This document shows, one piece after another, positions 38,328-46,935 of a stretch of DNA of 64,000 bases. The translations under genes were made by a program, and so were the position numbers. Origin of the DNA: Methylobacterium segetis (GTDB lineage: Bacteria; Pseudomonadota; Alphaproteobacteria; Rhizobiales; Beijerinckiaceae); contig NZ_SMNT01000253.1 of assembly GCF_004348265.1 (NCBI RefSeq), positions 1-64,000 on the forward strand. Reading direction: 5' to 3'. The stretch's first letter is position 1. Each line of letters opens with the position of its first letter. The notes beneath the pieces were generated by a model. It did no database searches. It was not told the DNA's origin and was given only the letters and a program-made list of their open reading frames with translations.

Positions 38328-39554
38328 ATGTCCCTGCGCGAGGACGAGACCGCGAGGCACGAGACGATCACGACGAGCCCCGACGAGGCGGCGGACGAGG
38401 TCCCCGCATCGCGCGTGCCCGGAACCGTGCCGGCTCTCGCCACAGCTCCGGCCCCGGTCGTCCTCGCCCCGAGCCCGCCTCCGCGCCGCCGCCGCGTGCG
38501 CAGGCTCGCGCTCCTCCTGCTGCTCGCGGCGGCGCTCAGTGGCGGCGGCTACAAGGCCTACGATTGGTGGACGCTCGGCCGCTTCTTCGTCTCGACGGAC
38601 GATGCCTACGTGCAGGCCGACATCTCCGTTCTCGCGGCCAAGGTCCCCGGCTACCTCGCCGCCGTTCCCGTCCGCAACGGGCAGTCGGTCCGCAAGGGCG
38701 ACGTGATCGCGACGCTCGACGACGGCGATTACCGCCTCGCTCTCGAGGCGGCGCACGACAAGCTCCTGACCCAGCAGGCGACGATCGGCCGGATCGGCCA
38801 CCAGATCGAGGCGGCTCAGGCGCAGATCGCGCAAGGCGTCGCCCAGATCGACGCCGCCAGGGCCGACGCGGTCCGCGCATCCGCCGATTACGGTCGCCAG
38901 CAGGCGCTGGAGAAGTCGGATTTCGTGGCGAAGTCCCGCATCGAGCAGGCCCGCGCCGACCGCGACCGCACGGATGCGGCCGTGAAGGGGGCCGAAGCCT
39001 CGCTCGCGGCCACCAAGGCCAATGTCGAGGTTCTGCGCGCGCAGCGACGCGAGGCGGAGAGCCTCGCGGTGGAACTGAAGAACGCCGAGGAGAGGGCGGC
39101 CCGCGACCTCGCCTTCACGACGATCCGCGCGCCCTTCGACGGGGTCGTCGGCAACAAGGCGGTCGAGGCGGGCGCCTACGTCTCGCCGGGCTCCCGCGTC
39201 GCGGCCCTGGTGCCGCTGCAGAGCGTGCGCGTCGACGCCAACTTCAAGGAGACGCAGCTCGCCCGGATGCGCCCCGGCCAGCCCGTCCACATCGCGGTCG
39301 ACGCGTATCCGGACCGGGACATCGTGGGCGAGGTCGAGTTCCTGTCGCCGGCCTCGGGCTCCGTCTTCAGCCTGCTGCCCCCCGACAACGCCACCGGCAA
39401 CTTCACCAAGATCGTGCAGCGCCTGCCCGTGCGCATCCGCGTGCCGGAGGCGGTCGCCCGGGAGGGCCTGCTGCGGCCCGGCCTCTCCGTGACGGCGCGC
39501 GTCGACACCCGCGAGGCGGGCGAGGAACGCGTCCGCACCGCGGGCCACGAGTAG
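38328..39554 (+). CDS. EmrA/HlyD-family membrane-fusion protein
   Basis: 408 aa from ATG 38328. A Pro-rich cytoplasmic stretch, one membrane helix at about residues 57-75, then periplasmic lipoyl and coiled-coil parts: TDDAYVQADISVLAAKVPGY and VRNGQSVRKGDVIATLDDGD, a hairpin rich in Gln/Ala (about 135-235), and FTTIRAPFDGVVGNKAVEAG. This is the EmrA/FarA type that links an MFS pump to an outer-membrane channel. No channel gene is next to it, so a shared TolC is presumed. Confidence 0.93.
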   Translation: MSLREDETARHETITTSPDEAADEVPASRVPGTVPALATAPAPVVLAPSPPPRRRRVRRLALLLLLAAALSGGGYKAYDWWTLGRFFVSTDDAYVQADISVLAAKVPGYLAAVPVRNGQSVRKGDVIATLDDGDYRLALEAAHDKLLTQQATIGRIGHQIEAAQAQIAQGVAQIDAARADAVRASADYGRQQALEKSDFVAKSRIEQARADRDRTDAAVKGAEASLAATKANVEVLRAQRREAESLAVELKNAEERAARDLAFTTIRAPFDGVVGNKAVEAGAYVSPGSRVAALVPLQSVRVDANFKETQLARMRPGQPVHIAVDAYPDRDIVGEVEFLSPASGSVFSLLPPDNATGNFTKIVQRLPVRIRVPEAVAREGLLRPGLSVTARVDTREAGEERVRTAGHE

Positions 39555-39569
39555 AAGGCGGGACCCGCC

Positions 39570-41141
39570 ATGGCCGCACCGGCAGCATCGACCGCCCCCG
39601 CCGAGCCGACCCTCGACCGGCGCCGCATGGTGGCGTTCCTCTGCATGGTGTTCGGGATGTTCATGGCGATCCTGGACATCCAGATCGTCTCGGCCTCCCT
39701 GGCCGAGATCCAGGCGGGCCTCTCGGCCTCGGCCGACGAGATCCCCTGGGTGCAGACGAGCTACCTGATCGCGGAAGTGATCATGATCCCGCTCTCGGGC
39801 TTCCTGTCGCGGGTGATCTCGACGCGCTGGATGTTCACGATCGCGGCGGGCGGCTTCACCCTGATGAGCCTGATGTGCTCGACCTCGACCACGATCAACG
39901 AGATGATCGTCTGGCGGGCGCTGCAGGGCTTCATCGGCGGCGGCATGATCCCGACCGTCTTCGCCTCGGCCTTCACGATCTTCCCGCCCTCCAAGCGCCC
40001 GATCGTCTCGCCGATGATCGGCCTCGTGGCGACCCTCGCCCCGACGATCGGCCCGACCGTCGGCGGCTACCTGACCGACCTGTTCTCCTGGCACTGGCTG
40101 TTCCTCATCAACATCGTGCCGGGCATCTTCGTCACGGTCTCGACCTACCTCCTCGTCGATTTCGACAAGCCGAACCTCGACCTGTTCAAGCATTTCGACT
40201 GGTTCGGCCTCGCCTTCATGGCGGGCTTCCTCGGCTGCCTCGAATACGTCCTGGAGGAGGGGCCGAACCACGACTGGCTCGCCGACGAGGCCGTGCTCAC
40301 CTGCGCGATCGTCTGCGCCGTCTCGGGGATCGCCTTCTTCTGGCGCGCCTTCACGGCCCGCGAGCCGATCGTCGACCTGAGGGCCTTCGGCGACCGCAAT
40401 TTCGCGGCGGGCTGCGTCTTCAGCTTCGTGATGGGCATCGGCCTCTACGGCCTGACCTACCTCTATCCCGTCTATCTCGGGCGGGTGCGCGGCTACTCGG
40501 CGCTGCAGATCGGCGAGACGATGTTCATCTCCGGCCTCGCCATGTTCGCGACCGCGCCGATCGCCGGCCGCTTCTCGGGGCGCGCCGACCCGCGCGTCCT
40601 GATGGCGATCGGCTTCGCGGGCTTCGCCGCCGGCACCTGGATCGTGACCGGGCTCACCAAGGACTGGGACTTCTGGGAGCTCCTGCTGCCGCAGGTCCTG
40701 CGGGGCTGCTCGCTGATGCTGTGCATGATCCCGATCAACAACATCGCGCTCGGCACCCTGCCGCCGGCGCGGATGAAGAACGCGTCGGGCCTCTACAACC
40801 TGACGCGCAATCTCGGCGGCGCCGTCGGGCTTGCCCTCATCAACACGCTGCTGAACGACCGCTGGGACCTGCACCTCGCCCGGCTCCACGAGCGCTTCAC
40901 CTGGACGAACGCGGCCGTGCTGGAGCGCCTCGACGCGATGCGCCGCCAGTTCGAGGTGCTCGGGGGCGACGCCAACGCGCAGGCGCTGAAGGCGATGGCC
41001 AACACGGTGCGGGTGCAGGGCCTGCTGATGAGCTTCTCGGACGTGTTCCTCGTGCTGACCGGGCTCTTCCTCGCCATGGCCTGCGCGACGCCCCTGATCC
41101 GGCGCCCGCGCGCCGCGGGGCCGGCCGGGGCCGGCCATTGA
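39570..41141 (+). CDS. DHA2-family MFS drug transporter (EmrB-like)
   Basis: 523 aa with about 14 membrane helices. MVFGMFMAILDIQIVSASLA, the GxLaDrxGrk-like loop at LSGFLSRVISTRWMF, and TLAPTIGPTVGGYL (motif C of proton antiporters) identify the DHA2 family. Starts 15 bp after the membrane-fusion gene. Together with it, exports hydrophobic or amphipathic compounds using the proton gradient. Substrate not predictable. The cassette interrupts the dxr-rseP neighbourhood. Confidence 0.95.
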   Translation: MAAPAASTAPAEPTLDRRRMVAFLCMVFGMFMAILDIQIVSASLAEIQAGLSASADEIPWVQTSYLIAEVIMIPLSGFLSRVISTRWMFTIAAGGFTLMSLMCSTSTTINEMIVWRALQGFIGGGMIPTVFASAFTIFPPSKRPIVSPMIGLVATLAPTIGPTVGGYLTDLFSWHWLFLINIVPGIFVTVSTYLLVDFDKPNLDLFKHFDWFGLAFMAGFLGCLEYVLEEGPNHDWLADEAVLTCAIVCAVSGIAFFWRAFTAREPIVDLRAFGDRNFAAGCVFSFVMGIGLYGLTYLYPVYLGRVRGYSALQIGETMFISGLAMFATAPIAGRFSGRADPRVLMAIGFAGFAAGTWIVTGLTKDWDFWELLLPQVLRGCSLMLCMIPINNIALGTLPPARMKNASGLYNLTRNLGGAVGLALINTLLNDRWDLHLARLHERFTWTNAAVLERLDAMRRQFEVLGGDANAQALKAMANTVRVQGLLMSFSDVFLVLTGLFLAMACATPLIRRPRAAGPAGAGH

Positions 41142-41322
41142 AGCGCCGCGAATAGCGGGGAAAACGGGCGCTCCCGGAGCGGGGCGCTCGCCTGCCGGTG
41201 CGGCGCGTGCGACCTTCCCGCCCCCTCACGCGGGTTTGCGTTGGCTTGGCGGCCTCCCGATCTGCTAGACGGATGCCGACAGGCAAGGATGCGGCCCGGC
41301 GCGGGCCCCGAGGAACGACGGC

Positions 41323-42480
41323 ATGGACTTTCTGAACGCCATGGTCGGCACGGCCGGCGGCTTCTTCGGCGCGGTGATCCCCTTCCTGATCGTGCTGACC
41401 ATCGTGGTCTTCGTGCACGAGATGGGGCACTTCCTGGTCGGGCGCTGGTGCGGGGTCGGCGTCAACGCCTTCTCGATCGGGTTCGGGCCGGAGATCGTCG
41501 GCTTCAACGACCGGCACGGCACCCGCTGGAAGCTCTGCGCCATCCCGCTCGGCGGCTACGTGAAATTCTACGGGGACGCCAACGGCGCCAGCATCCCGGA
41601 CCCGGAGGCGGTGGCCCGGATGAGCCCGCGCGAGCGAGCGATCAGCTTCCCGACGCAGCCCGTCGCCAAGCGCGCGGCGATCGTCGCGGCCGGCCCGGTC
41701 GCGAACTTCATCCTGGCGATCGCGCTCTTCGGCGGCGCCATCTGGCTCGGCGGGCGCTACGAGCTGCCGCCGCGCGTCGAGGCGGTGATGCCCAACAGCG
41801 CCGCCGCGCGCGCCGGCTTCCAGCCGGGCGACGTCATCAAGGCGATCGACGGCAAGCCGGTCGGCAACTTCATCGCCATGCAGCGCACGGTCTCGGCGAG
41901 CGCCGACTCGACCCTCACCTTCACGGTGGAGCGCGCGGGCAGCGAGACGCAGGTCGTCGCGACGCCCGAGGTCTACGAGGAGCGCACGCCCTTCGGCCGC
42001 CACCGGCTCGGGCGCCTCGGCATCCAGGGCCCGAAGGGCAGCGAGGCGAAGCTCGTCGAGTACGGCCCGGTCCAGTCCCTCGTGCTCGGCGTGCAGGAGA
42101 CCTACTTCGTGGTCGACCGCACCTTCGACTATCTCGGCAAGCTGGTGACGGGCCGCGAATCCGCCGACCAGCTCTCGGGGCCGATCGGCATCGCCCGGGT
42201 CTCGGGCGAGGTCGCCAAGGCCGGCGGCGTCGGCGGCCTCGTCGGGCTCGTCGCGCTCCTGTCGGTCTCGATCGGCCTCCTCAACCTGTTCCCGGTGCCG
42301 CTCCTCGATGGCGGGCACCTGATGTTCTACGCCTTCGAGGCCGTGCGCGGGCGGCCCTTGAGCGAGCGCGCGCAGGAGATCGGCTTCCGCATCGGCCTCG
42401 CGCTGGTGCTGATGCTGATGCTGTTCGCCGCCTGGAACGACATCCTCAATCTCGGCGCCTCCTGGGGCCGCGGCACCTGA
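41323..42480 (+). CDS. rseP: Site-2 protease RseP
   Basis: 385 aa inner-membrane zinc metalloprotease. H32-E33-M-G-H36 (VVFVHEMGHFLVGR) and D329 in VPLLDGGHLM make the active site. One PDZ domain (about residues 150-215, SAAARAGFQPGDVIKAIDG) lies between; E. coli has two. Cuts anti-sigma factors and remnant signal peptides within the membrane. Upstream of bamA, its usual neighbour. A hairpin after the gene may end the transcript. Confidence 0.96.
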   Translation: MDFLNAMVGTAGGFFGAVIPFLIVLTIVVFVHEMGHFLVGRWCGVGVNAFSIGFGPEIVGFNDRHGTRWKLCAIPLGGYVKFYGDANGASIPDPEAVARMSPRERAISFPTQPVAKRAAIVAAGPVANFILAIALFGGAIWLGGRYELPPRVEAVMPNSAAARAGFQPGDVIKAIDGKPVGNFIAMQRTVSASADSTLTFTVERAGSETQVVATPEVYEERTPFGRHRLGRLGIQGPKGSEAKLVEYGPVQSLVLGVQETYFVVDRTFDYLGKLVTGRESADQLSGPIGIARVSGEVAKAGGVGGLVGLVALLSVSIGLLNLFPVPLLDGGHLMFYAFEAVRGRPLSERAQEIGFRIGLALVLMLMLFAAWNDILNLGASWGRGT

Positions 42481-42507
42481 GCCGAACCCCGACGCGTCCG
42501 CCGCGAG

Positions 42508-42540
42508 GGCCCGCCGCGATCCGGCGGGCCTTTCGCGTTT
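42508..42540 (+). terminator. Probable terminator after rseP
   Basis: Perfect 9-bp stem (42508-42516 with 42522-42530), 5-base loop, followed by TTTCGCGTTT. The T tract is interrupted, so efficiency is uncertain. Confidence 0.6.
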
Positions 42541-42939
42541 CGAGGGAGATGAATGCATTCCCAGCAACCGGCGGTCGCACGGGCGCCGCGCGCAGGGCGG
42601 ATTTCGGCCATATTCGGACGGCGCCGGGCGGCGCGCGCCGGCGCCGTCAAGGTTGACGAGCCGTTGACGTGATCGCGCACCGTTTTGAAAAGCCTCGCGA
42701 ATCCGCGAATTTACGCGCCGTTCACCCTGATGCGCGATGCTGAGGAAATCTCCCGCATCGTTAAGTGGCGCGAAGGCCACGACCCTCCAAAATCCCAAGG
42801 AGCGGGTTCCTCGGAGCGTTTGCTTCGGTAGGGAATCCCGCTAGAAGCTGGGCTGGGACCAGATGGCAGGACGGTCGGGCAACGGCTGCCTGCCTACGGG
42901 TGCGAACCCGTGCCGATAAAAACACAGACGGGCGATTAC
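42541..42939 (+). other. Upstream region and structured leader of bamA
   Basis: About 400 bp without a gene. It has an A+T-richer zone at about 42670-42800, a likely promoter area. Just before bamA two stable hairpins can form: 42865-42870 with 42889-42894 enclosing an inner stem, and 42896-42901 with 42906-42911 closed by a GCGA tetraloop. The second stem would hide the alternative GTG start at 42910, supporting translation from ATG 42940. Confidence 0.5.
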
Positions 42940-45516
42940 ATGATGTCGATGACGGGGAAGCGCCGGCGGAAGTCGGTGGAACGGGCCATCGTCCTAGTCG
43001 CCGCCGCAGCCGCCGGTGTCGCGCTGGGCGGGACCGCGCAGGCGCAGCAGATCGTCGTCCAGGGTAACAGCCGCGTCGATTCCGACACGATCCGCTCCTA
43101 CGTCACGGGGACGGCCTCCGGCTCCGCGGAGGAAGCCCGGCGCAACCTGCTCGCCAGCGGCATGTTCTCGGAGGTCCGCGTCTCGCAGGGCGGCGGCCGC
43201 ACGGTCGTCACGGTCCGCGAGAACAACCTCATCAACCGCGTCGTGTTCGAGGGCAACAAGAAGGTCGAGAAGGGCACCCTGGAGAGCGTCGTCGAGGCCA
43301 AGGCGCGCGGCCCGTTCAGCCTGAACACCGTCAACGCCGACATCCAGCGCATCCGCGAGGTCTACCGCCGGGCCGGCCGCGGCGGCGCCAAGGTGAGCTA
43401 CCGGACGGTCGACCTGCCGAACGGCCGCATCGACGTGATCTACACGATCGACGAGGGCGACAAGACCGGCATCGTCGCGATCAACTTCGTGGGCAACAAC
43501 GCCTATTCCGAGGGCAAGCTCAAGGAGCTGATGAGCTCGTCGGAGATGAACCTCCTGAGCTTCGTCAAGACCTCCGACGTCTATGACCCGGATCGCATCG
43601 CGGCCGATGTCGAGCTCGTCCGCCGCTACTACCTCAAGAACGGCTACGCCGATTTCCGCGTCGTGAACGCGGATGCCCGCTACGTCGAGGCGCCCGAGGG
43701 CGAGAAGTCCGGCTGGATCGTCACCGTGACGATCGAGGAGGGCGCCCAGTACCGCGTCGGCGCCGTGGCGATCGATTCCCGCCTGCCGGGCGTCGACACA
43801 GCCGGCCTCGAGAGCGAGATCCGCGCCTCGGTCGGCGACGTCTACAATGCCGAGGACGTCGAGAAGACCCTCACCGGCGTGACCACCCAGATCGCCCGCC
43901 AGGGCTACCCCTTCGCGCAGGTCCGCCCGACCGGCCAGCGCGACCGCGGCACGCAGCAGGTCTCCCTCGGCTTCGTGGTCGAGGACGGTCCGCACGTCTA
44001 CGTCGAGCGCATCAACGTCCGCGGCAACACCCGCACCCGCGACTACGTCATCCGCCGCGAACTCGATATCTCCGAGGGCGACGCCTACAACCGCGTCCTG
44101 ACCGACCGGGCGGAGCGCCGCCTGAACGGCCTCGGCTTCTTCAAGAAGGTGCGCTTCTCCAACGAGCCCGGCTCCGCGCCGGACCGCGTGATCATCAACA
44201 TCGACGTCGAGGATCAGCCCACCGGCTCGTTCTCCGTCGCGGGCGGCTTCTCGACCCAGGACGGCATCATCGGCGAGGTCTCGATCTCGGAATCGAACGT
44301 CCTCGGCCGCGGCCAGTACGTCCGCGTCGCCGGCACCGGCGGCCAGTACACGCGCGGCTTCGACTTCTCGTTCACCGAGCCGTATTTCCTCGGCTACCGC
44401 CTCGCCGCGGGCTTCGACGCCTTCTACAAGTACAGCGACCTGACCCGCTACTCGCGCTACGAGACGACGGTCTATGGCGGCCAGCTCCGCCTCGGCCTGC
44501 CGATCACGGAAGAGTTCGGCGTCACGCTCCGCTACTCGCTCTACAACACCGAGCTCGCGATCCCGAACTCGATCAAGCGGCCCTACAACGACTGCTCGAA
44601 CCCGATCCCGGGCTTCACCCAGACCTATGCGCCGGGAACCATCCTCAACGGCCAGAACGTCGGCGGCCTCGCGGTCTACGGCTTCAACAACGTCTCCAAC
44701 ACGAACTGCGCCCTGAACGGCGAGGCCTCGATCGCGCTCAAGGGCTCGACGGGCAACACGCTCACCTCGCTGGCCGGCCTCACGCTGGCCTACTCGACCC
44801 TCGACAACGTGGGCGCGCCCCGCAACGGCGTCTACGCCGAGCTGAAGCCGGACGTGGCCGGCCTCGGCGGCGACTCGAAGTTCTTCCGCGTGACGGGCGA
44901 GGCCCGCTACTACAAGGAGATCTGGGAGGACGTCGTCGGCTTCGTCCGCTTCCAGGGCGGCCACATCTCCGCCCTCGACGGTAACCCGCTGCGCATCACG
45001 GACCAGTTCTTCCTCGGCCCGTCGCTCGTCCGCGGCTTCGCGCCGAACGGCATCGGTCCGCGCGACGTCGGCATCTCCGACAGCCGCTCGAACGCGATCG
45101 GCGGCAGCACCTACGTGGGCGGCACCCTCGAAGTGCAGTTCCCGATCTGGGGCGTCCCGCGCGATCTCGGCATCAAGGGCGCCGTCTTCGCCGATGCCGG
45201 CACGCTGTTCGGCTATCACGGCCGCCGCACCTTCAACGTCAACGGCGACGCCTTCATCAACGGCATCGCGCCCGGCGGCGCCTGCAACTACAACGCGCTC
45301 ACCATCGGCGTTGAGCCGGAATGCGTGAACGTGCGCGACAACGCGAAGATCCGCTCCTCGATCGGTGCCTCGATCCTGTGGAACTCGCCGCTCGGCCCGA
45401 TCCGCTTCGACTACGCCTACGCCCTCACCAAGGACGAAGGCTTCGTCACGCCGCTCGGCCGCGTGGGCAAGGACCAGATCCAGGCGTTCCGCTTCTCGGG
45501 CGGCTCGCGCTTCTAA
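42940..45516 (+). CDS. bamA: Outer-membrane assembly factor BamA
   Basis: 858 aa from ATG 42940. The signal peptide ends GGTAQA. Five POTRA domains follow, the first at QIVVQGNSRVDSDTIRSYV. The beta-barrel begins near residue 430 (GSFSVAGGFSTQDGIIGEVS) and ends in Phe (FRFSGGSRF), the usual outer-membrane targeting signal. The loop 6 motif VRGFAPNGIGPRD corresponds to the VRGF signature. Inserts barrel proteins into the outer membrane. Followed 50 bp later by lpxD. Confidence 0.97.
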   Translation: MMSMTGKRRRKSVERAIVLVAAAAAGVALGGTAQAQQIVVQGNSRVDSDTIRSYVTGTASGSAEEARRNLLASGMFSEVRVSQGGGRTVVTVRENNLINRVVFEGNKKVEKGTLESVVEAKARGPFSLNTVNADIQRIREVYRRAGRGGAKVSYRTVDLPNGRIDVIYTIDEGDKTGIVAINFVGNNAYSEGKLKELMSSSEMNLLSFVKTSDVYDPDRIAADVELVRRYYLKNGYADFRVVNADARYVEAPEGEKSGWIVTVTIEEGAQYRVGAVAIDSRLPGVDTAGLESEIRASVGDVYNAEDVEKTLTGVTTQIARQGYPFAQVRPTGQRDRGTQQVSLGFVVEDGPHVYVERINVRGNTRTRDYVIRRELDISEGDAYNRVLTDRAERRLNGLGFFKKVRFSNEPGSAPDRVIINIDVEDQPTGSFSVAGGFSTQDGIIGEVSISESNVLGRGQYVRVAGTGGQYTRGFDFSFTEPYFLGYRLAAGFDAFYKYSDLTRYSRYETTVYGGQLRLGLPITEEFGVTLRYSLYNTELAIPNSIKRPYNDCSNPIPGFTQTYAPGTILNGQNVGGLAVYGFNNVSNTNCALNGEASIALKGSTGNTLTSLAGLTLAYSTLDNVGAPRNGVYAELKPDVAGLGGDSKFFRVTGEARYYKEIWEDVVGFVRFQGGHISALDGNPLRITDQFFLGPSLVRGFAPNGIGPRDVGISDSRSNAIGGSTYVGGTLEVQFPIWGVPRDLGIKGAVFADAGTLFGYHGRRTFNVNGDAFINGIAPGGACNYNALTIGVEPECVNVRDNAKIRSSIGASILWNSPLGPIRFDYAYALTKDEGFVTPLGRVGKDQIQAFRFSGGSRF

Positions 45517-45566
45517 GACAAAGGGTCGCGCGCCATCCGGCATCCCCGGGTGGCGCGTTGTCCGGC

Positions 45567-46628
45567 ATGTCCGATCCCGTCTTCTTCACCGCGAACGGCA
45601 CGCTGAGCCTCGGCGACATCGCCGGGGCTGCCGGTCTCTCCCTGCCCGAGGGGGCGGACCCGGCCACGCTCCTGACGGGCGCCGCGCCGCTGGAGAGCGC
45701 CGGTCCCGCCGATCTCGCCTACATGGACAACGCCCGCTACGGCGACGCGCTCGCCGCGACGCGCGCCGGCGTCTGCCTCGTCTCGCCCCGCTTCGCCCCG
45801 CGCGTGCCGGCCGCGACGGTCGCCCTCGTCACCCGCGACCCCTACCGCATCTACGCGAGCCTTCTGGCCCGCCTGCACCCGGACGCGATGCGCCCCGCCT
45901 CGCTCTTCGGAGGCCGCGGCGTCTCACCGGGCGCCCATGTCCATCCCGAGGCGCATCTGGAGGAGGGCGTGCGGGTTGATCCCGGCGCGGTGATCGGGCC
46001 CGGCGCCGAGATCGGTTCCGGAACGGTGATCGGCCCGGGTGCCGCCATCGGCCCGAACGTGCGGATCGGCCGGGATTGCAGCATCGGGGCTGGCGCGACG
46101 CTGACGCACGCTCTCGTCGGCAATCGGGTCATCGTGCATCCCGGCGCCCGCATCGGCCAGGACGGATTCGGCTTCGCCATGGGCGCGAGCCACATCAAGG
46201 TGCCGCAGATCGGCCGCGTCATCGTGCAGGACGATGTCGAGATCGGAGCCAACACCACCATCGACCGGGGCGCGAGCCGCGACACGGTGATCGGCGAGGG
46301 CACCAAGATCGATAACCTCGTGCAGATCGCCCACAACGTCGTGATCGGGCGTCACTGCGTCATCGTCTCAGGCGTCGGCATCTCCGGCTCGACGACGCTG
46401 GAGGATTACGTGGTGCTCGGCGGGCAGGTGGGCGTGGTCGGGCATCTGCGCATCGGCCAGGGCTCGCAGATCGCGGGCTCCTCGAACGTCAACCGGGACG
46501 TTCCGCCGGGCAGCCGCTGGGGCGGCACGCCGGCCAAGCCCGTCCGCGCCTGGTTCCGCGAGATGACCACGCTCGCGAGGCTCGCGGAGCGCTCCGCCCG
46601 CGGCGAGCGGGACGAATCCGCCGACTGA
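45567..46628 (+). CDS. lpxD: UDP-3-O-acylglucosamine N-acyltransferase LpxD
   Basis: 353 aa from ATG 45567. Third step of lipid A synthesis. An N-terminal uridine-binding domain (DLAYMDNARYGDALAA) is followed by left-handed beta-helix hexapeptide repeats (GPGAEIGSGTVIGPGAAIGP and so on). The catalytic His lies in VQIAHNVVIGRHC. A C-terminal helix (REMTTLARLAERS) closes the trimer. Normally followed by fabZ; here a histidine kinase gene lies between. Confidence 0.97.
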   Translation: MSDPVFFTANGTLSLGDIAGAAGLSLPEGADPATLLTGAAPLESAGPADLAYMDNARYGDALAATRAGVCLVSPRFAPRVPAATVALVTRDPYRIYASLLARLHPDAMRPASLFGGRGVSPGAHVHPEAHLEEGVRVDPGAVIGPGAEIGSGTVIGPGAAIGPNVRIGRDCSIGAGATLTHALVGNRVIVHPGARIGQDGFGFAMGASHIKVPQIGRVIVQDDVEIGANTTIDRGASRDTVIGEGTKIDNLVQIAHNVVIGRHCVIVSGVGISGSTTLEDYVVLGGQVGVVGHLRIGQGSQIAGSSNVNRDVPPGSRWGGTPAKPVRAWFREMTTLARLAERSARGERDESAD

Positions 46629-46935
46629 GACGCCGCGCCGAGAGGCCCTCCATCCGGAGCGCGGCCCGACCGGATCCCGACCGGTGCATCGATCGAGGCG
46701 GGCTCGCCGCCCCTCGGCGACCTCCCGCATCACGAACGCGCGGATGCGTCGGATTCGACCGATCGCGGTGACCGCGCGGGAAGGCGCCGGGCGGCATGGC
46801 TCTGCGACACCATCGCCGCGCCGGGGGATGGCGCGAACGAGCAATCCGATCGTGCGCCATCTATCCGCGACCGCGCGCATGGCTAAGGTCAGGCAGCTTG
46901 CATGAGCATCGATTCGGCGGGGGCCACACGATACC
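46629..46935. other. Gap between lpxD and the hybrid histidine kinase gene
   Basis: 307 bp, GC-rich. I see no gene, clear terminator or strong promoter. The length suggests the kinase has its own promoter rather than reading through from lpxD. Confidence 0.4.

Noticed and set aside
38304..41138. 944-codon minus-strand frame opposite the efflux genes
   Set aside because: Antisense shadow of EmrA and EmrB-type genes, His/Arg/Asp-rich, with no recognisable fold.
42896..42911. T-arm-like hairpin suggesting a tRNA before bamA
   Set aside because: The stem-loop resembles a tRNA T-arm, but no acceptor, anticodon or D-arm can be built from the surrounding bases.
42860..42939. Known metabolite riboswitch in the bamA leader
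   Set aside because: I looked for cobalamin, SAM and glycine riboswitch consensus boxes and found none. Only generic hairpins can be supported.
42994..45543. 849-codon minus-strand frame opposite bamA
   Set aside because: Shadow frame with repetitive Asp/Val/Arg composition. BamA on the other strand accounts for the codon bias.
45524..45566. Terminator between bamA and lpxD
   Set aside because: An imperfect inverted repeat is present, but it has no T tract and lies inside a 50-bp gap of a co-oriented envelope cluster.
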